A stretch of 36,730 nt of DNA, taken from assembly GCA_902542765.1 (NCBI GenBank), contig CACBVW010000013.1:1-36730 (forward strand). The letters run 5' to 3'. This DNA comes from an uncultured SAR116 cluster alpha proteobacterium. Its GTDB lineage: Bacteria; Pseudomonadota; Alphaproteobacteria; Puniceispirillales; Marisalimonadaceae. Position numbers and translations under genes: made by a program. This document shows positions 1 to 7,982 of the stretch, in pieces (the stretch's first letter is position 1; each line of letters begins with the position of its first letter). The notes beneath the pieces are model-generated. The model had not been told where the DNA came from and did no database searches. It saw only the letters and a list, made by a program, of their open reading frames with translations.

Positions 1-289
1 ATACTGCAGTTGTACCTGAAACTTCTCCATCATTTAACTCAATCTTTAAACCTTGTTCTTTAAATGAGTCTATTATAGGACCAGCTGTATTATTATGATC
101 TTTCATGAATGTTTTATGATCTGGAAAAATCAGAACTAATGTAGCCACAACATCCGAATTACTAAAAATTAATTTCATTAATGTACCATTTTTAAAGCCT
201 TCAGCATCTGCTTTGGTGTCAGTATAATTTACAAACATATTTTTAGACATTTTATCTTTAAATGTTATTTTAATAGTTCTCACATACAT
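1..289 (-). CDS. small alpha+beta barrel-like protein, 3' end cut by window edge
   Basis: The reading frame is open from an ATG at 289 to the window edge and gives about 96 residues beginning MYVRTIKITFKDK. An AGGTGA ribosome-binding site at 295-300 sits five bases before the ATG and fixes the start. The N-terminus resembles two other proteins of the window, MYIRIVEI at 18381 and MYTRIHVF at 19306. The pattern of a first beta strand, a helix and a second strand fits the dimeric alpha+beta barrel (ABM-like) fold, but this is inferred from pattern only. The function is unknown and the C-terminus lies outside the window. Confidence 0.7.
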   Translation of the reverse strand, partial: MYVRTIKITFKDKMSKNMFVNYTDTKADAEGFKNGTLMKLIFSNSDVVATLVLIFPDHKTFMKDHNNTAGPIIDSFKEQGLKIELNDGEVSGTTAV

Positions 290-441
290 AAAATTCACCT
301 ATATAAATTTAGATAATAATTATTAAATCAAATAAATGATAAATCGTAAAGTTTTTAGGCTTTTGGAAACATTAAAATTCTGATCTTGTAATATTTAAGT
401 TTTTTATTAAAAATAAACTTTAAAAAATTAAACTTAGCTGT

Positions 442-1233
442 ATGACTATTATTAAAAATATAATTGAAAATAAATATTTCGTTACATTCATTACAATAGT
501 AATCATAGTTAACGCTATCACTCTTGGACTTGAAACAAGCAAAAATATCAAAGCAGAATATGGTATTTATTTATCCTTGATTGATACAATAGCTTTAACA
601 ATTTTTACAATTGAATTGCTAGCAAAAATTACTGTTTACAAATTCAGATTCTTTAGAGATGGCTGGAATATTTTTGATTTTATAATTGTTGTAGTATCTT
701 TAATTCCAACATCAGGACCTTTTTCAGTTTTAAGAGCTTTTCGAATTTTTAGAACATTAAGATTATTATCTGTTGTTCCATCAATGAAAAGGATAATTCA
801 AGCTATATTTATTTCTATTCCTGGTATTTTATCTGTAGGGACAATTATTATTTTAATCTTTTATATTTCTTCTGTGTTAACTACCACTTTTTTTGGAGAT
901 AAATTTTATGAGTGGTTTGGTACAGTTGGTAATTCTATGTATACATTATTTCAAATTATGACTTTAGAAAGTTGGTCTATGGGAATTGTAAGGCCTGTAA
1001 TGAAAGAGTTTCCACTAGCATGGTTATTTTTTGTACCATTCATTCTTGTTACAACATTTGCAGTGCTAAATTTGTTCATTGGAATAATCGTAGATGCAAT
1101 GCAACAAATAGCAAACGATGGAGATACGGAAGTTAAATTAACTGAGAAAGATTTACATAAAAAACTTATCAATATTGAAAAACAGTTAAAAGAAATTACG
1201 AAGACTTTAGAAAACAAAAACAATGGATTATAA
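442..1233 (+). CDS. bacterial voltage-gated sodium channel (BacNaV, NavAb-like)
   Basis: This 263-residue protein has the layout of a single-domain voltage-gated cation channel with six membrane segments. S4 carries four arginines spaced three apart (R98, R101, R104, R107) in LRAFRIFRTLRLL. The pore loop contains TLESWSM at residues 174-180, the selectivity-filter motif of sodium-selective bacterial channels such as NavAb. S6 (about 192-220) is followed by an acidic linker and a predicted coiled coil (about 233-258), as in BacNaV tetramers. It should be an inner-membrane tetramer carrying voltage-gated Na+ entry. No clear Shine-Dalgarno precedes the ATG. The next gene begins two bases after the stop, so the two are probably co-transcribed. 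Family assignment is firm; the physiological role is not known. Confidence 0.95.
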   Translation: MTIIKNIIENKYFVTFITIVIIVNAITLGLETSKNIKAEYGIYLSLIDTIALTIFTIELLAKITVYKFRFFRDGWNIFDFIIVVVSLIPTSGPFSVLRAFRIFRTLRLLSVVPSMKRIIQAIFISIPGILSVGTIIILIFYISSVLTTTFFGDKFYEWFGTVGNSMYTLFQIMTLESWSMGIVRPVMKEFPLAWLFFVPFILVTTFAVLNLFIGIIVDAMQQIANDGDTEVKLTEKDLHKKLINIEKQLKEITKTLENKNNGL

Positions 1234-1235
1234 TT

Positions 1236-1475
1236 ATGTCATTTACATATAATAAAAAAAATGCCAAATGCATGTGGTGTAAAAGAACTCAAAATCCACA
1301 TCCTGACTATTCTTATGAAACTATACCTACTAAAATTTTTACCTCTAAAAAAGGAAGAAGAATTGAACTTTGCTTCAGTTGTTATGAAAACGAAACTAAA
1401 GAAATTAGTAAAGATAGTGATTTTGAGGAAAAACTAAATAAAAAATTTGAACTTTTGAAAGTTTTAAATTTGTAA
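1236..1475 (+). CDS. small two-CxxC protein, possibly zinc-binding
   Basis: This 79-residue soluble protein starts two bases after the sodium-channel stop, which suggests translational coupling. It contains CMWC near residues 12-15 and CFSC near 46-49, arranged as one likely treble-clef or zinc-ribbon-like metal site. A charged helical tail rich in Lys and Glu follows. No membrane segment or signal peptide is visible. I do not recognise a named family. Its position makes a link to the channel possible, but that is inference only. Confidence 0.7.
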   Translation: MSFTYNKKNAKCMWCKRTQNPHPDYSYETIPTKIFTSKKGRRIELCFSCYENETKEISKDSDFEEKLNKKFELLKVLNL

Positions 1476-1524
1476 AACTTAAAAAATATGTCATTTTGAA
1501 TTTTTAAATATCTAATGGATTAAT

Positions 1525-1831
1525 TTGTTGAGATTGTTAGATTTGAAATTTAAAAGCTTTTTAATTTCTATACAGATATTTTTCTTCTATATTTTCTCAA
1601 ATATAGCATTTTCTTCTGAAAATACTACAAAGCTTAAAAAATGAATTAAATACAATTGAATCTTATTATTGGATAGGACTAGAAGAAAAAGGAAACTATG
1701 AACTCTTTCTTAAGGCCTTTAATAAAATTCAAAATTTAGAAAATGATATTAAAAGCCAAAACCTCCCTGAAGGTATTAAAATAAAATTGAATGGATTAAA
1801 AGAAGACATATTATCTAAATTATTTAGATGA
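1525..1831 (+). pseudogene. small secreted protein gene broken by a one-base frameshift
   Basis: Two reading frames join into one plausible protein. The first, from a TTG at 1525-1536, gives a basic start and a hydrophobic signal peptide (FLISIQIFFFYIFSNIAFSS) and then stops at TGA 1642-1644. The second is open to a stop at 1829-1831 and encodes a hydrophilic helical segment (NELNTIESYYWIGLEEKGNY onward). They join cleanly if one A is removed from the six-A run at 1636-1641. It is therefore a recent frameshift mutation or a sequencing indel. The 3' end overlaps the convergent transporter gene by eight bases. No start is clearly marked and no family is recognised. Confidence 0.55.
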
Positions 1832-2708
1832 CTTTTTTAAAAATTCTCCCATCTAAAATCAGCAAACCAAAAATTATAATCAACATCCCTATAAATTCAT
1901 GAATTTTTATCATTTCATTGATGAAAGTTGCATTTAGAATAATTGCAGAAGGTGGAATAATAATTGTGCATAAAAGCAAATTTCCAGGACCTGTAGTTGA
2001 AAGTATTTTAAAATAAATTAGATATGCTAAAACTGAGCACACTATAGCAAAGGCGATAGAATATTTAATCGAGATAAAATTCAAATTGTAAATTTGATCA
2101 CTATAATAAAAAAACATAATCGGAGTTAAAATTATTGTACTAGTGGTTAACATTCCTGTTGCCGCTAAGCTTGGATCTACTTCATTTAATTTAATTTTTG
2201 CAAAAATGGCAGCAAATGCATACGAAACACTAGAAAGAATTATAAAAAATTTACCAATCTCAGTAGAAACAATACCTGATAGATTTTCATAACCAATTGT
2301 TATTATTACACCTATCAACCCAATCGTAACACCAATAAGTCTTGATCTTAAAAGTTTCTCATTCTTAATAAACAAAGATGCGATTAAAATTGTCATAAAA
2401 GATGTGTTAGCGTTAAGAATTGATGCTAATCCTCCTGTTATATACTGTTGACCGTTGGTTATTAGAAGAAAAGGAAAGACATTATTTAAAAGACCCATAA
2501 TAAAAAGATTAAAAATAAGCTTATTTGAAAATTGAATTTCAATCTTTATAAGTAACAAATAAAGAATTAAAATAATTGAGGCAATAGAGACTCTGAGGTA
2601 AACAATTAAAAATGGATTCATGAAATTAAGTAAAATTTCTACAAATAAAAAACTTGATCCCCATAAAATTCCTAGGATTAGTACTAATAGCCAATTTTTA
2701 TTGTCCAC
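1824..2708 (-). CDS. EamA/DMT-superfamily transporter
   Basis: The 294-residue protein is hydrophobic throughout, with about ten predicted membrane segments in two EamA-like halves. The N-terminal segment WGSSFLFVEILL is typical of the drug/metabolite transporter superfamily, and a second WGSS-like repeat is replaced by the VSYAFAAIFAK segment. Such proteins exchange or export small metabolites across the inner membrane, and the substrate cannot be read from sequence. A second DMT protein is encoded at 10216-11067 but belongs to a different subgroup. It stands alone, convergent with the broken gene on its left. Confidence 0.88.
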   Translation of the reverse strand: MDNKNWLLVLILGILWGSSFLFVEILLNFMNPFLIVYLRVSIASIILILYLLLIKIEIQFSNKLIFNLFIMGLLNNVFPFLLITNGQQYITGGLASILNANTSFMTILIASLFIKNEKLLRSRLIGVTIGLIGVIITIGYENLSGIVSTEIGKFFIILSSVSYAFAAIFAKIKLNEVDPSLAATGMLTTSTIILTPIMFFYYSDQIYNLNFISIKYSIAFAIVCSVLAYLIYFKILSTTGPGNLLLCTIIIPPSAIILNATFINEMIKIHEFIGMLIIIFGLLILDGRIFKKVI

Positions 2709-2754
2709 AAATTACTCTCAATTATTTCTTACTCAATACAAACAAATATTTAAT

Positions 2755-3339
2755 TTATATAGAAGATTTATTTAACAATTTCTTGAGATAAGGTTTAAGT
2801 TTTTTAATGCCAATATAAGGGTGTATATTAAGTACGTATTGTAGATTTATTAACGCCTCTTCATATTTTTTTAAAATTATATTGATTTGAACTAAACCTG
2901 CAATAGCACCAAAATGTCTTGGTTCCAATTTAAGAGTTTTTTTAATATCATTTATTGAACCTAAATAATCACCTTTTAGAAACTTGATAGTTGCAATTTT
3001 ATTATATGATTCTGCCCATTTAGGGTCTTTTTTGGATATGTCTATAAATATTGTAAGTGCTTGGTCTAATTTACCATTGTTTAGTAAGTCTACACCTTTT
3101 TGCATTTGGATATTACTTGCATCACTTGTTCCATTATTTAGCCATAATTTCCAAATTTTACTTTCATAATTTCTTGCTATCATAGGATTTTCGGATTGCT
3201 TTAATCTTAAAAAAAGATTATTTAACTCGGAAGAAAACGCATTATGAAAAAAAGAAATAAAAATAATTATAAAAAATAAAAAAATTTTACTGATTACTAA
3301 TAAATGATGAAAAGATTTTGTTTCCAAATAATTACTCAT
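2755..3339 (-). CDS. membrane-anchored or exported TPR-repeat protein
   Basis: Read from the ATG at 3339 the protein has about 194 residues. A hydrophobic segment at about 15-33 is a signal peptide or single anchor, ending near AFSSEL. From about residue 75 the sequence shows tetratricopeptide-type repeats (GVDLLNNGKLDQALTIFIDI and AESYNKIATIKFLKGDYLGS are typical helix pairs), which suggests a periplasmic protein-binding scaffold. The ATG shares its A with the TGA stop of the upstream gene (TGATG), so the two are translationally coupled. A TTG one codon earlier is possible but less likely. Confidence 0.82.
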   Translation of the reverse strand: MSNYLETKSFHHLLVISKIFLFFIIIFISFFHNAFSSELNNLFLRLKQSENPMIARNYESKIWKLWLNNGTSDASNIQMQKGVDLLNNGKLDQALTIFIDISKKDPKWAESYNKIATIKFLKGDYLGSINDIKKTLKLEPRHFGAIAGLVQINIILKKYEEALINLQYVLNIHPYIGIKKLKPYLKKLLNKSSI

Positions 3340-3668
3340 CAATAATTAACATCATACAAAACAATTCCTCTATTAGAAAAAACCTTCCAAACTATACCAG
3401 TTTTATTTTTGAATTCTAATTCAGCTTCTCTGAAAATTTTTTGACATTCTACAAAAGCTTTTTCATCTTTATATTCCCACAAATGGCCTAACCTTAATGT
3501 ACCCTCTTTATTCCATATTTGAGTAACTGTTTGTCTCACTGCTCCAGCCTTTTTGAATTTATCAAAGTTTTTATTCATTATCTTTTCCCATTCAACTTCT
3601 CCAACTTTCATATCACTCCTTGTTTGAAAGTCCGAAGTTATATAACTTATAAGTTTTGAATCACTCAT
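3339..3668 (-). CDS. small NIPSNAP/ABM-like barrel protein, subgroup A
   Basis: I start this 109-residue protein at ATG 3668. An AAGG lies eight bases upstream, and from this start the protein aligns end to end with a paralogue at 17601 (MSDSKLISYITSDF against MPTSKLINYTTREF). An ATG five codons earlier lacks support. The shared core is IWNKEG, then LWEYKDEKAFVECQ, with a C-terminal strand RGIVLYDV. The alternating strand and helix pattern and the length fit a dimeric alpha+beta barrel of the NIPSNAP/ABM type. A third relative is at 20327. The stop overlaps the TPR gene start. Possible roles are a small oxygenase, isomerase or binding protein; none can be chosen from sequence. Confidence 0.82.
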   Translation of the reverse strand: MSDSKLISYITSDFQTRSDMKVGEVEWEKIMNKNFDKFKKAGAVRQTVTQIWNKEGTLRLGHLWEYKDEKAFVECQKIFREAELEFKNKTGIVWKVFSNRGIVLYDVNY

Positions 3669-3694
3669 TATAAAAACCTTCATAGAATAATTTT

Positions 3695-3970
3695 TTATTT
3701 AAACTCAATCTCAACAAATGAATATGGAAAATCATTATTATTAATTACATTATGGTTTACACCCTTTTTTCTAAAATAACTAACTCCCTTAGAAAGCTCT
3801 GATATAGAAATTTTTCCATCATGGTTAATAATCTTAAGCTGACCATCCAATAATGGTACTACAACATAATCATATTCATGAATATGTTTACCTGTATCTT
3901 CTCCAGGCTTAAAAGACCAACGTGTAACTCGTGTCTTTTCATTATCAATCATTATTTCAGACTTAGCCAT
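3695..3970 (-). CDS. small single-domain cupin
   Basis: This 91-residue protein is one conserved beta-barrel cupin. The first motif is GKHIHEYDYVVVP (about 27-39), with the two histidines that normally bind a metal. The second is VNHNVIN near residue 72, giving a further histidine. The expected glutamate of motif 1 may be supplied by the E in HEYDY. Cupins of this size act as isomerases, oxygenases or sensors. It lies 26 bases upstream of the barrel-protein gene on the same strand, so the cupin, barrel and TPR genes probably form one unit. The substrate is unknown. Confidence 0.85.
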   Translation of the reverse strand: MAKSEIMIDNEKTRVTRWSFKPGEDTGKHIHEYDYVVVPLLDGQLKIINHDGKISISELSKGVSYFRKKGVNHNVINNNDFPYSFVEIEFK

Positions 3971-3988
3971 ATTTTCAGCACCCGCTTT

Positions 3989-4375
3989 CTAGAACCAAAA
4001 ATTTTTACTTATGCAATCATATTTTTCTGGCATTTCAAACTTATTTTTATCATCCACAGTTAATATAAATGGTTTTAAATTTTTTGTGACCATATCTAAA
4101 TGCCATGCAAAATTTAAATACTTATCGACAGTCATGTCTTCAAACAATAAAAAAGATGAAACTTTTTGTCCAACAACATTTCCTACTTTGATAAATTGTC
4201 CATTAATCCTTTTGTAAGCAGTCGCATAGATATGATTTTCATCATGTTTAAAAAAATATTCTTCTTTACCCATTATCTGATCACTATGGCATGAAATACC
4301 TGAATAAGGTTCGAATGAGTATATTTTGAAGCTATACAAACTAAACAAAATTATTAGGATTATTTTTTTTAACAT
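3989..4375 (-). CDS. small exported protein of unknown function
   Basis: The protein has 128 residues and opens with a classic signal peptide (LKKIILIILFSLYSFKIYSF), so the mature part is periplasmic. The mature region has two cysteines (in SCHSD near 29 and KYDC near 120) that could form a disulfide, and otherwise looks beta-rich. I recognise no family. The overall plan of signal peptide, early Cys, beta-rich body and late Cys resembles the exported protein at 14682. It ends 19 bases before the cupin and may be the first gene of that unit. Confidence 0.75.
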   Translation of the reverse strand: MLKKIILIILFSLYSFKIYSFEPYSGISCHSDQIMGKEEYFFKHDENHIYATAYKRINGQFIKVGNVVGQKVSSFLLFEDMTVDKYLNFAWHLDMVTKNLKPFILTVDDKNKFEMPEKYDCISKNFWF

Positions 4376-4458
4376 TTTTAAATTTACAATATTTTTTTAA
4401 AAAATTTTTAAGATATTAACAGAAGATAAATAAAAAAACATGTTTAAAATTTAGATTA

Positions 4459-4704
4459 TCAATGCTGTGTGTTATTTTTTTTTAATAAATCTTCCATAAC
4501 AACTTTCAAAGATTCAAACAAGTCAATTGCTATCACCTTTTCATCGTCAGTAAGGGATAAAAATTGTTCGTTTAGTTGTTTCTTGTCAGTACCTTTAGAC
4601 TGTAATTTGATCCATACAGGGTTTTGCTGTATTTCTTGAAGACTTTTATATTTCAAAACAAATTCCAAAAGATATTTAAATATAATTGAGGCACAGTTAA
4701 TCAA
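4459..4704 (-). CDS. small helical protein, unknown function
   Basis: The open frame gives 81 residues from a TTG at 4704, but the start is uncertain. A TTG at about 4656 has a GGA six bases upstream and would give a 65-residue protein starting at KYKSLQEIQQNP. The part from there on is charged, helical and protein-like (LSLTDDEKVIAIDLFESLKV), while the first 16 residues are less convincing. No homologous family is recognised. It lies divergent from the ferredoxin-cyclase gene, with 69 bases between the starts. Confidence 0.5.
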   Translation of the reverse strand: MINCASIIFKYLLEFVLKYKSLQEIQQNPVWIKLQSKGTDKKQLNEQFLSLTDDEKVIAIDLFESLKVVMEDLLKKNNTQH

Positions 4705-4773
4705 AAAAGAGTAAAATTTGGAAGTTTTTTTTCATTAGTTGATTCATTTTTTATTATCATTATTATTTTAAAA

Positions 4774-6102
4774 ATGAGTGACGACGTATTTAAAATCAAT
4801 TTGATACCAGACAATGCAGAGATATCAATTTCAAAAGATGAAACTATATTAACTGCATCTTTAAGAAATGACATACAACACCTACATGCCTGTGGTGGCC
4901 TTGGAATGTGTTCTACATGTAGAGTTGAAATTCTTGAAGGTGAAGAAAATCTCTCTCAAAAGAGTAATTCAGAACAAGAATTGTCTGAAAAGTTAGAATT
5001 ACCATCTAACATAAGATTAGCTTGCCAAACAAAAATAAAAGGTAATGTTAAACTTAAAAGATTATTGCTTGATCAAAAAGATTTGATTTTGGCTAATCAA
5101 TTGACAAAAAATTCAGTTGGTTCAATTGGGAGCAAAAAAAATCTTGCTCTTATGTTTGTAGATATAGTTTCATTCACTCCTTTAAGTGAACAATTACCCT
5201 CTTATGATGTTATGTACATCTTAAATAGATATTTTGACGACATGGGAACGATAGTTAAAAAAAATGGCGGTGATATCAATAACTTCATTGGTGATGCATT
5301 TCTTGCTGCTTTCGGTATAGATGACAAAATAGACTCTGTTTATCGATGTACTCAAGCTGCATTAGAAATTTTAGAAGATGTAGATAAAAAGAAAAAAGTT
5401 TTTTTGGATAATTATAATATTAATTTTGATGTAAGGGTAGGTGTTCACTATGGAGAGGCAATAGTAGGTATGCTTGGGAATGCTGGAAATCAACGTCTAA
5501 GTATCATTGGTCAATCTGTTAACATTGCTAGTAGAGTAGAAACCGCTAATAAAGAAGCTGAAACAAGATTATTGATTTCAGAAGAAGCATTTAAAGAAAT
5601 CGAGGACAGAGCTGAAGTTGAAGATTTTGTTAGGGTAAAATTAAAAGGTTCATCTCAAAGGTCGACATTATACGAAATTTCTAAATTGAAAGGAAAATCA
5701 TTAGAATCTAAAGATGATAAAATTTTTGAGTCCGGGATGTTTTGGAACAAAATTATGTTATCTAAAGATTTGAATAACGGAGATAAAAAGAAAATTAATC
5801 ATAATGATGAAGAAATATTAATCGTTAGAAATGGTGATAACCTCTCAGCTTTTTCTAATCTTTGTCCACATATGAACTTACCACTTGAAATGGGTCAGAT
5901 TACAACAGAAAACGAGTTCTTGTGTCCATTCCATGACAGTAAATTTTGTTTGAGAACTGGTGCAGTAAAAAAATGGGTAACAACCAGTCCAGACTGGGCA
6001 CCTGAAGAGGCTGTAGAACTAACAAAAGCCATAAAAGAAATACCATTGGATTTACTACCCATAATGGATAAAGACGGATATATTTGGATCGGGAGTGAAT
6101 AG
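4774..6102 (+). CDS. ferredoxin - class III nucleotide cyclase - Rieske fusion protein
   Basis: Three domains can be read in this 442-residue soluble protein. Residues 1-105 are a plant-type 2Fe-2S ferredoxin with C40, C46, C49 and C84. Residues 122-305 are a class III adenylate/guanylate cyclase domain, with metal aspartates D130 (FVDIVSFT) and D174 (FIGDAF) and transition-state residues N250 and R254 (VNIASR). Residues 317-440 are a Rieske 2Fe-2S domain with C364-P-H366 and C384-P-F-H387. The lysine expected four residues before D174, which reads the adenine base, is N170, so base specificity and even activity are open. Ferredoxin-cyclase fusions are known to me; the added Rieske domain is unusual. 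The likely role is making a cyclic nucleotide in response to redox state or iron-sulfur status (inferred). No Shine-Dalgarno is visible. Confidence 0.93.
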   Translation: MSDDVFKINLIPDNAEISISKDETILTASLRNDIQHLHACGGLGMCSTCRVEILEGEENLSQKSNSEQELSEKLELPSNIRLACQTKIKGNVKLKRLLLDQKDLILANQLTKNSVGSIGSKKNLALMFVDIVSFTPLSEQLPSYDVMYILNRYFDDMGTIVKKNGGDINNFIGDAFLAAFGIDDKIDSVYRCTQAALEILEDVDKKKKVFLDNYNINFDVRVGVHYGEAIVGMLGNAGNQRLSIIGQSVNIASRVETANKEAETRLLISEEAFKEIEDRAEVEDFVRVKLKGSSQRSTLYEISKLKGKSLESKDDKIFESGMFWNKIMLSKDLNNGDKKKINHNDEEILIVRNGDNLSAFSNLCPHMNLPLEMGQITTENEFLCPFHDSKFCLRTGAVKKWVTTSPDWAPEEAVELTKAIKEIPLDLLPIMDKDGYIWIGSE

Positions 6103-6122
6103 AAACAATCAACTCAATATTA

Positions 6123-6323
6123 CTATTTTACATATTTAAATGAGATTAGATAAATTGAGTAAATAAAAATTCCAACCATAAAAATATCAAGAAAAAGCAT
6201 AGGATTATCTAATATATTAAATAATCTGGAGATTGCATACAATATACTTGCTGAAGCTATAATAATACCTTTACCGAAATCCCCTCTAATATTTTTAATT
6301 AAAAATTCTTTTTTTATAAGCAT
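6123..6323 (-). CDS. small membrane protein, unknown
   Basis: This 66-residue protein has a basic N-terminus (MLIKKEFLIKNIRGDFGKG) and two hydrophobic stretches, about 20-36 and 43-62, so it is a likely inner-membrane hairpin. No family is recognised. It lies 46 bases downstream of the ABC permease gene on the same strand and could be the last gene of that operon. It converges with the cyclase gene. Confidence 0.55.
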   Translation of the reverse strand: MLIKKEFLIKNIRGDFGKGIIIASASILYAISRLFNILDNPMLFLDIFMVGIFIYSIYLISFKYVK

Positions 6324-6369
6324 TTTTTAAATTTAAATTAATTATCGTTTTATGAATAGTGTTAAGTTT

Positions 6370-7125
6370 CTAATCTGTGGAACGTTCTGCCCATCCCGCA
6401 AAGATTTTTTCCAAAATAACTACCACATAATATAAACCAATACCCAATAATGCTAAAGCAATAAGTACCGCAAACATTAGAGGGTAATCTGAATTTGTCT
6501 TACCACTATCAAACAAAGCACCTAATCCCCTACCATGTGGGGATACAATTTCCATCAAGTTTGTACCAATAAATGCGAGTGTAACAGCTACCTTTAATGC
6601 TCCAAAAAATTCTGGTAAAGTTTTTGGCAATGCAATTTTCCAAAATATTAATGATTTGGATGCTCCTAAAGACCTTAAAATATCTCTATATTCAGGTTCT
6701 AAAGTTGACAATCCAATCGAGACAGAAACGGCTATAGGAAAAAAAGAGATCATAAATGCTATTAAAATAGTGTTTAGATTGTGCTGACCTACAAACATTA
6801 ATGCAATTATGGGAACAACAGTAGCTTTTGGAATAGCATTAAATCCTACTAATAATGGGTATATTGCTTCACGCAAAACCTTTGAAAAACCCATAATCAT
6901 GCCTAAAAAAACACCACATAGTACTGCTATAAACAAGCCTACAACCGTTCGCCAAAGAGTATCCCAACCATATTGGAAAAATAAACCTTTAAATTTCCAA
7001 AATGCAGGCCATATATCGGAAGGAGATGCCATTTTATAATTCGGCCATTCATTTAACCATACTAAAAGCTCCCACAAAAGAAGAAATATAATTATCGCAT
7101 ATAATGGTACTAAAATATGTCTCAT
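6370..7125 (-). CDS. ABC transporter permease, NMT1/taurine-type importer
   Basis: The 251-residue protein has about six membrane segments and belongs to the binding-protein-dependent permease family used by SsuC, TauC and ThiX-like importers. The coupling helix (EAA loop) is visible as DILRSLGASKSLIFWKIALP, about 144-163, where the ATPase docks. Its start overlaps the ATPase stop by four bases, so the two are translationally coupled. With the ATPase and the binding protein upstream it forms one importer. The substrate is not determinable; relatives carry sulfonates, nitrate or thiamin precursors. Confidence 0.92.
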   Translation of the reverse strand: MRHILVPLYAIIIFLLLWELLVWLNEWPNYKMASPSDIWPAFWKFKGLFFQYGWDTLWRTVVGLFIAVLCGVFLGMIMGFSKVLREAIYPLLVGFNAIPKATVVPIIALMFVGQHNLNTILIAFMISFFPIAVSVSIGLSTLEPEYRDILRSLGASKSLIFWKIALPKTLPEFFGALKVAVTLAFIGTNLMEIVSPHGRGLGALFDSGKTNSDYPLMFAVLIALALLGIGLYYVVVILEKIFAGWAERSTD

Positions 7126-7925
7126 TTATTTTGCTCTTGTTGACTTTGAGCAATTTCTATTTGTTTTCGAAGGCTTTTTAACATATCGATAGATTTAGAG
7201 CTATACAAGCTCTCAAGTTTTGGTGTTTTGGATTTTGGTACTTTAACAAAAAATTGTTTTGAAGCTGGTCTACCAGAAAGAACTACAACTTCATCAGCAA
7301 GGAAAATTGACTCCCTTAAATCATGTGTAATAAGTATTCCAGTAAATGGTTCTTCTTTTCTTAGATTGTGCATTACTTGCCATAAATCTTCACGTGTAAA
7401 CGCATCTAACGCTCCAAACGGTTCGTCTAAAATAAGTACTTCTGGTTTATGTACTAATGCTCTACATAATGATGCTCTTTGTCGCATTCCGCCCGATAGT
7501 TCAGAAGGTTTTTTTTGTTCAAATCCCTCTAATCCTACTAAGGACAAAAGTTGTTTTGCTCTTTGTTCTTTTTCTAGTGAATTTAGTTTATTTGGAACAA
7601 TTTCTAGTGGCAACATAACATTTTTAATAATACTTCTCCACTCTAACAAAACAGGATTTTGAAAAGCCATTCCGACAGAAGGCCTAGGTGTGGTAATTTT
7701 TTCACCACTAAGGTAAACTTCACCCTCGTCTGGTTGCAGAAGACCTGAAATTAGTTTAGTTAGTGTTGATTTCCCGCAACCAGAGGGACCTACAACAGCT
7801 GTAAATCCATTTTCTGGGACACTCATACTTAAATTTTTTATAACTGGCAGTAAACCAGTTTCAGTTTTGTAGGTATGTGTTACGTCTTTAATTATTATGG
7901 TGTCTTTTTTTTTATACGATGACAT
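7122..7925 (-). CDS. ABC transporter ATPase, NMT1/taurine-type importer
   Basis: This 267-residue nucleotide-binding subunit shows Walker A GPSGCGKST (46-54), a Q-loop in AFQNP (Q89), the signature LSGGMRQ (143-149), Walker B VLILDEP (163-169) and a switch histidine in ITHDLRES. It is closest in layout to SsuB/TauB/ThiZ-type ATPases. An AAGG sits upstream of the ATG, right after the intergenic hairpin at 7937-7967. It powers import through the permease encoded by the overlapping downstream gene. Confidence 0.95.
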   Translation of the reverse strand: MSSYKKKDTIIIKDVTHTYKTETGLLPVIKNLSMSVPENGFTAVVGPSGCGKSTLTKLISGLLQPDEGEVYLSGEKITTPRPSVGMAFQNPVLLEWRSIIKNVMLPLEIVPNKLNSLEKEQRAKQLLSLVGLEGFEQKKPSELSGGMRQRASLCRALVHKPEVLILDEPFGALDAFTREDLWQVMHNLRKEEPFTGILITHDLRESIFLADEVVVLSGRPASKQFFVKVPKSKTPKLESLYSSKSIDMLKSLRKQIEIAQSQQEQNK

Positions 7926-7936
7926 AACTATACCTT

Positions 7937-7967
7937 AAAATAGGATGAAATAATTTCACCCTATTTT
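7937..7967 (-). terminator. intercistronic hairpin between binding protein and ATPase genes
   Basis: Two 14-base arms (7937-7950 and 7954-7967) pair around a 3-base loop. On the minus-strand RNA every position pairs, one as G-U, and a short TTTT tract ends the 3' arm just before the AAGG of the ATPase gene. The position, after the binding-protein stop, suggests partial termination or 3'-end protection so that the binding protein is made in excess over the membrane subunits. Confidence 0.7.
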
Positions 7968-7982
7968 ATATTTGTTTTAAAG

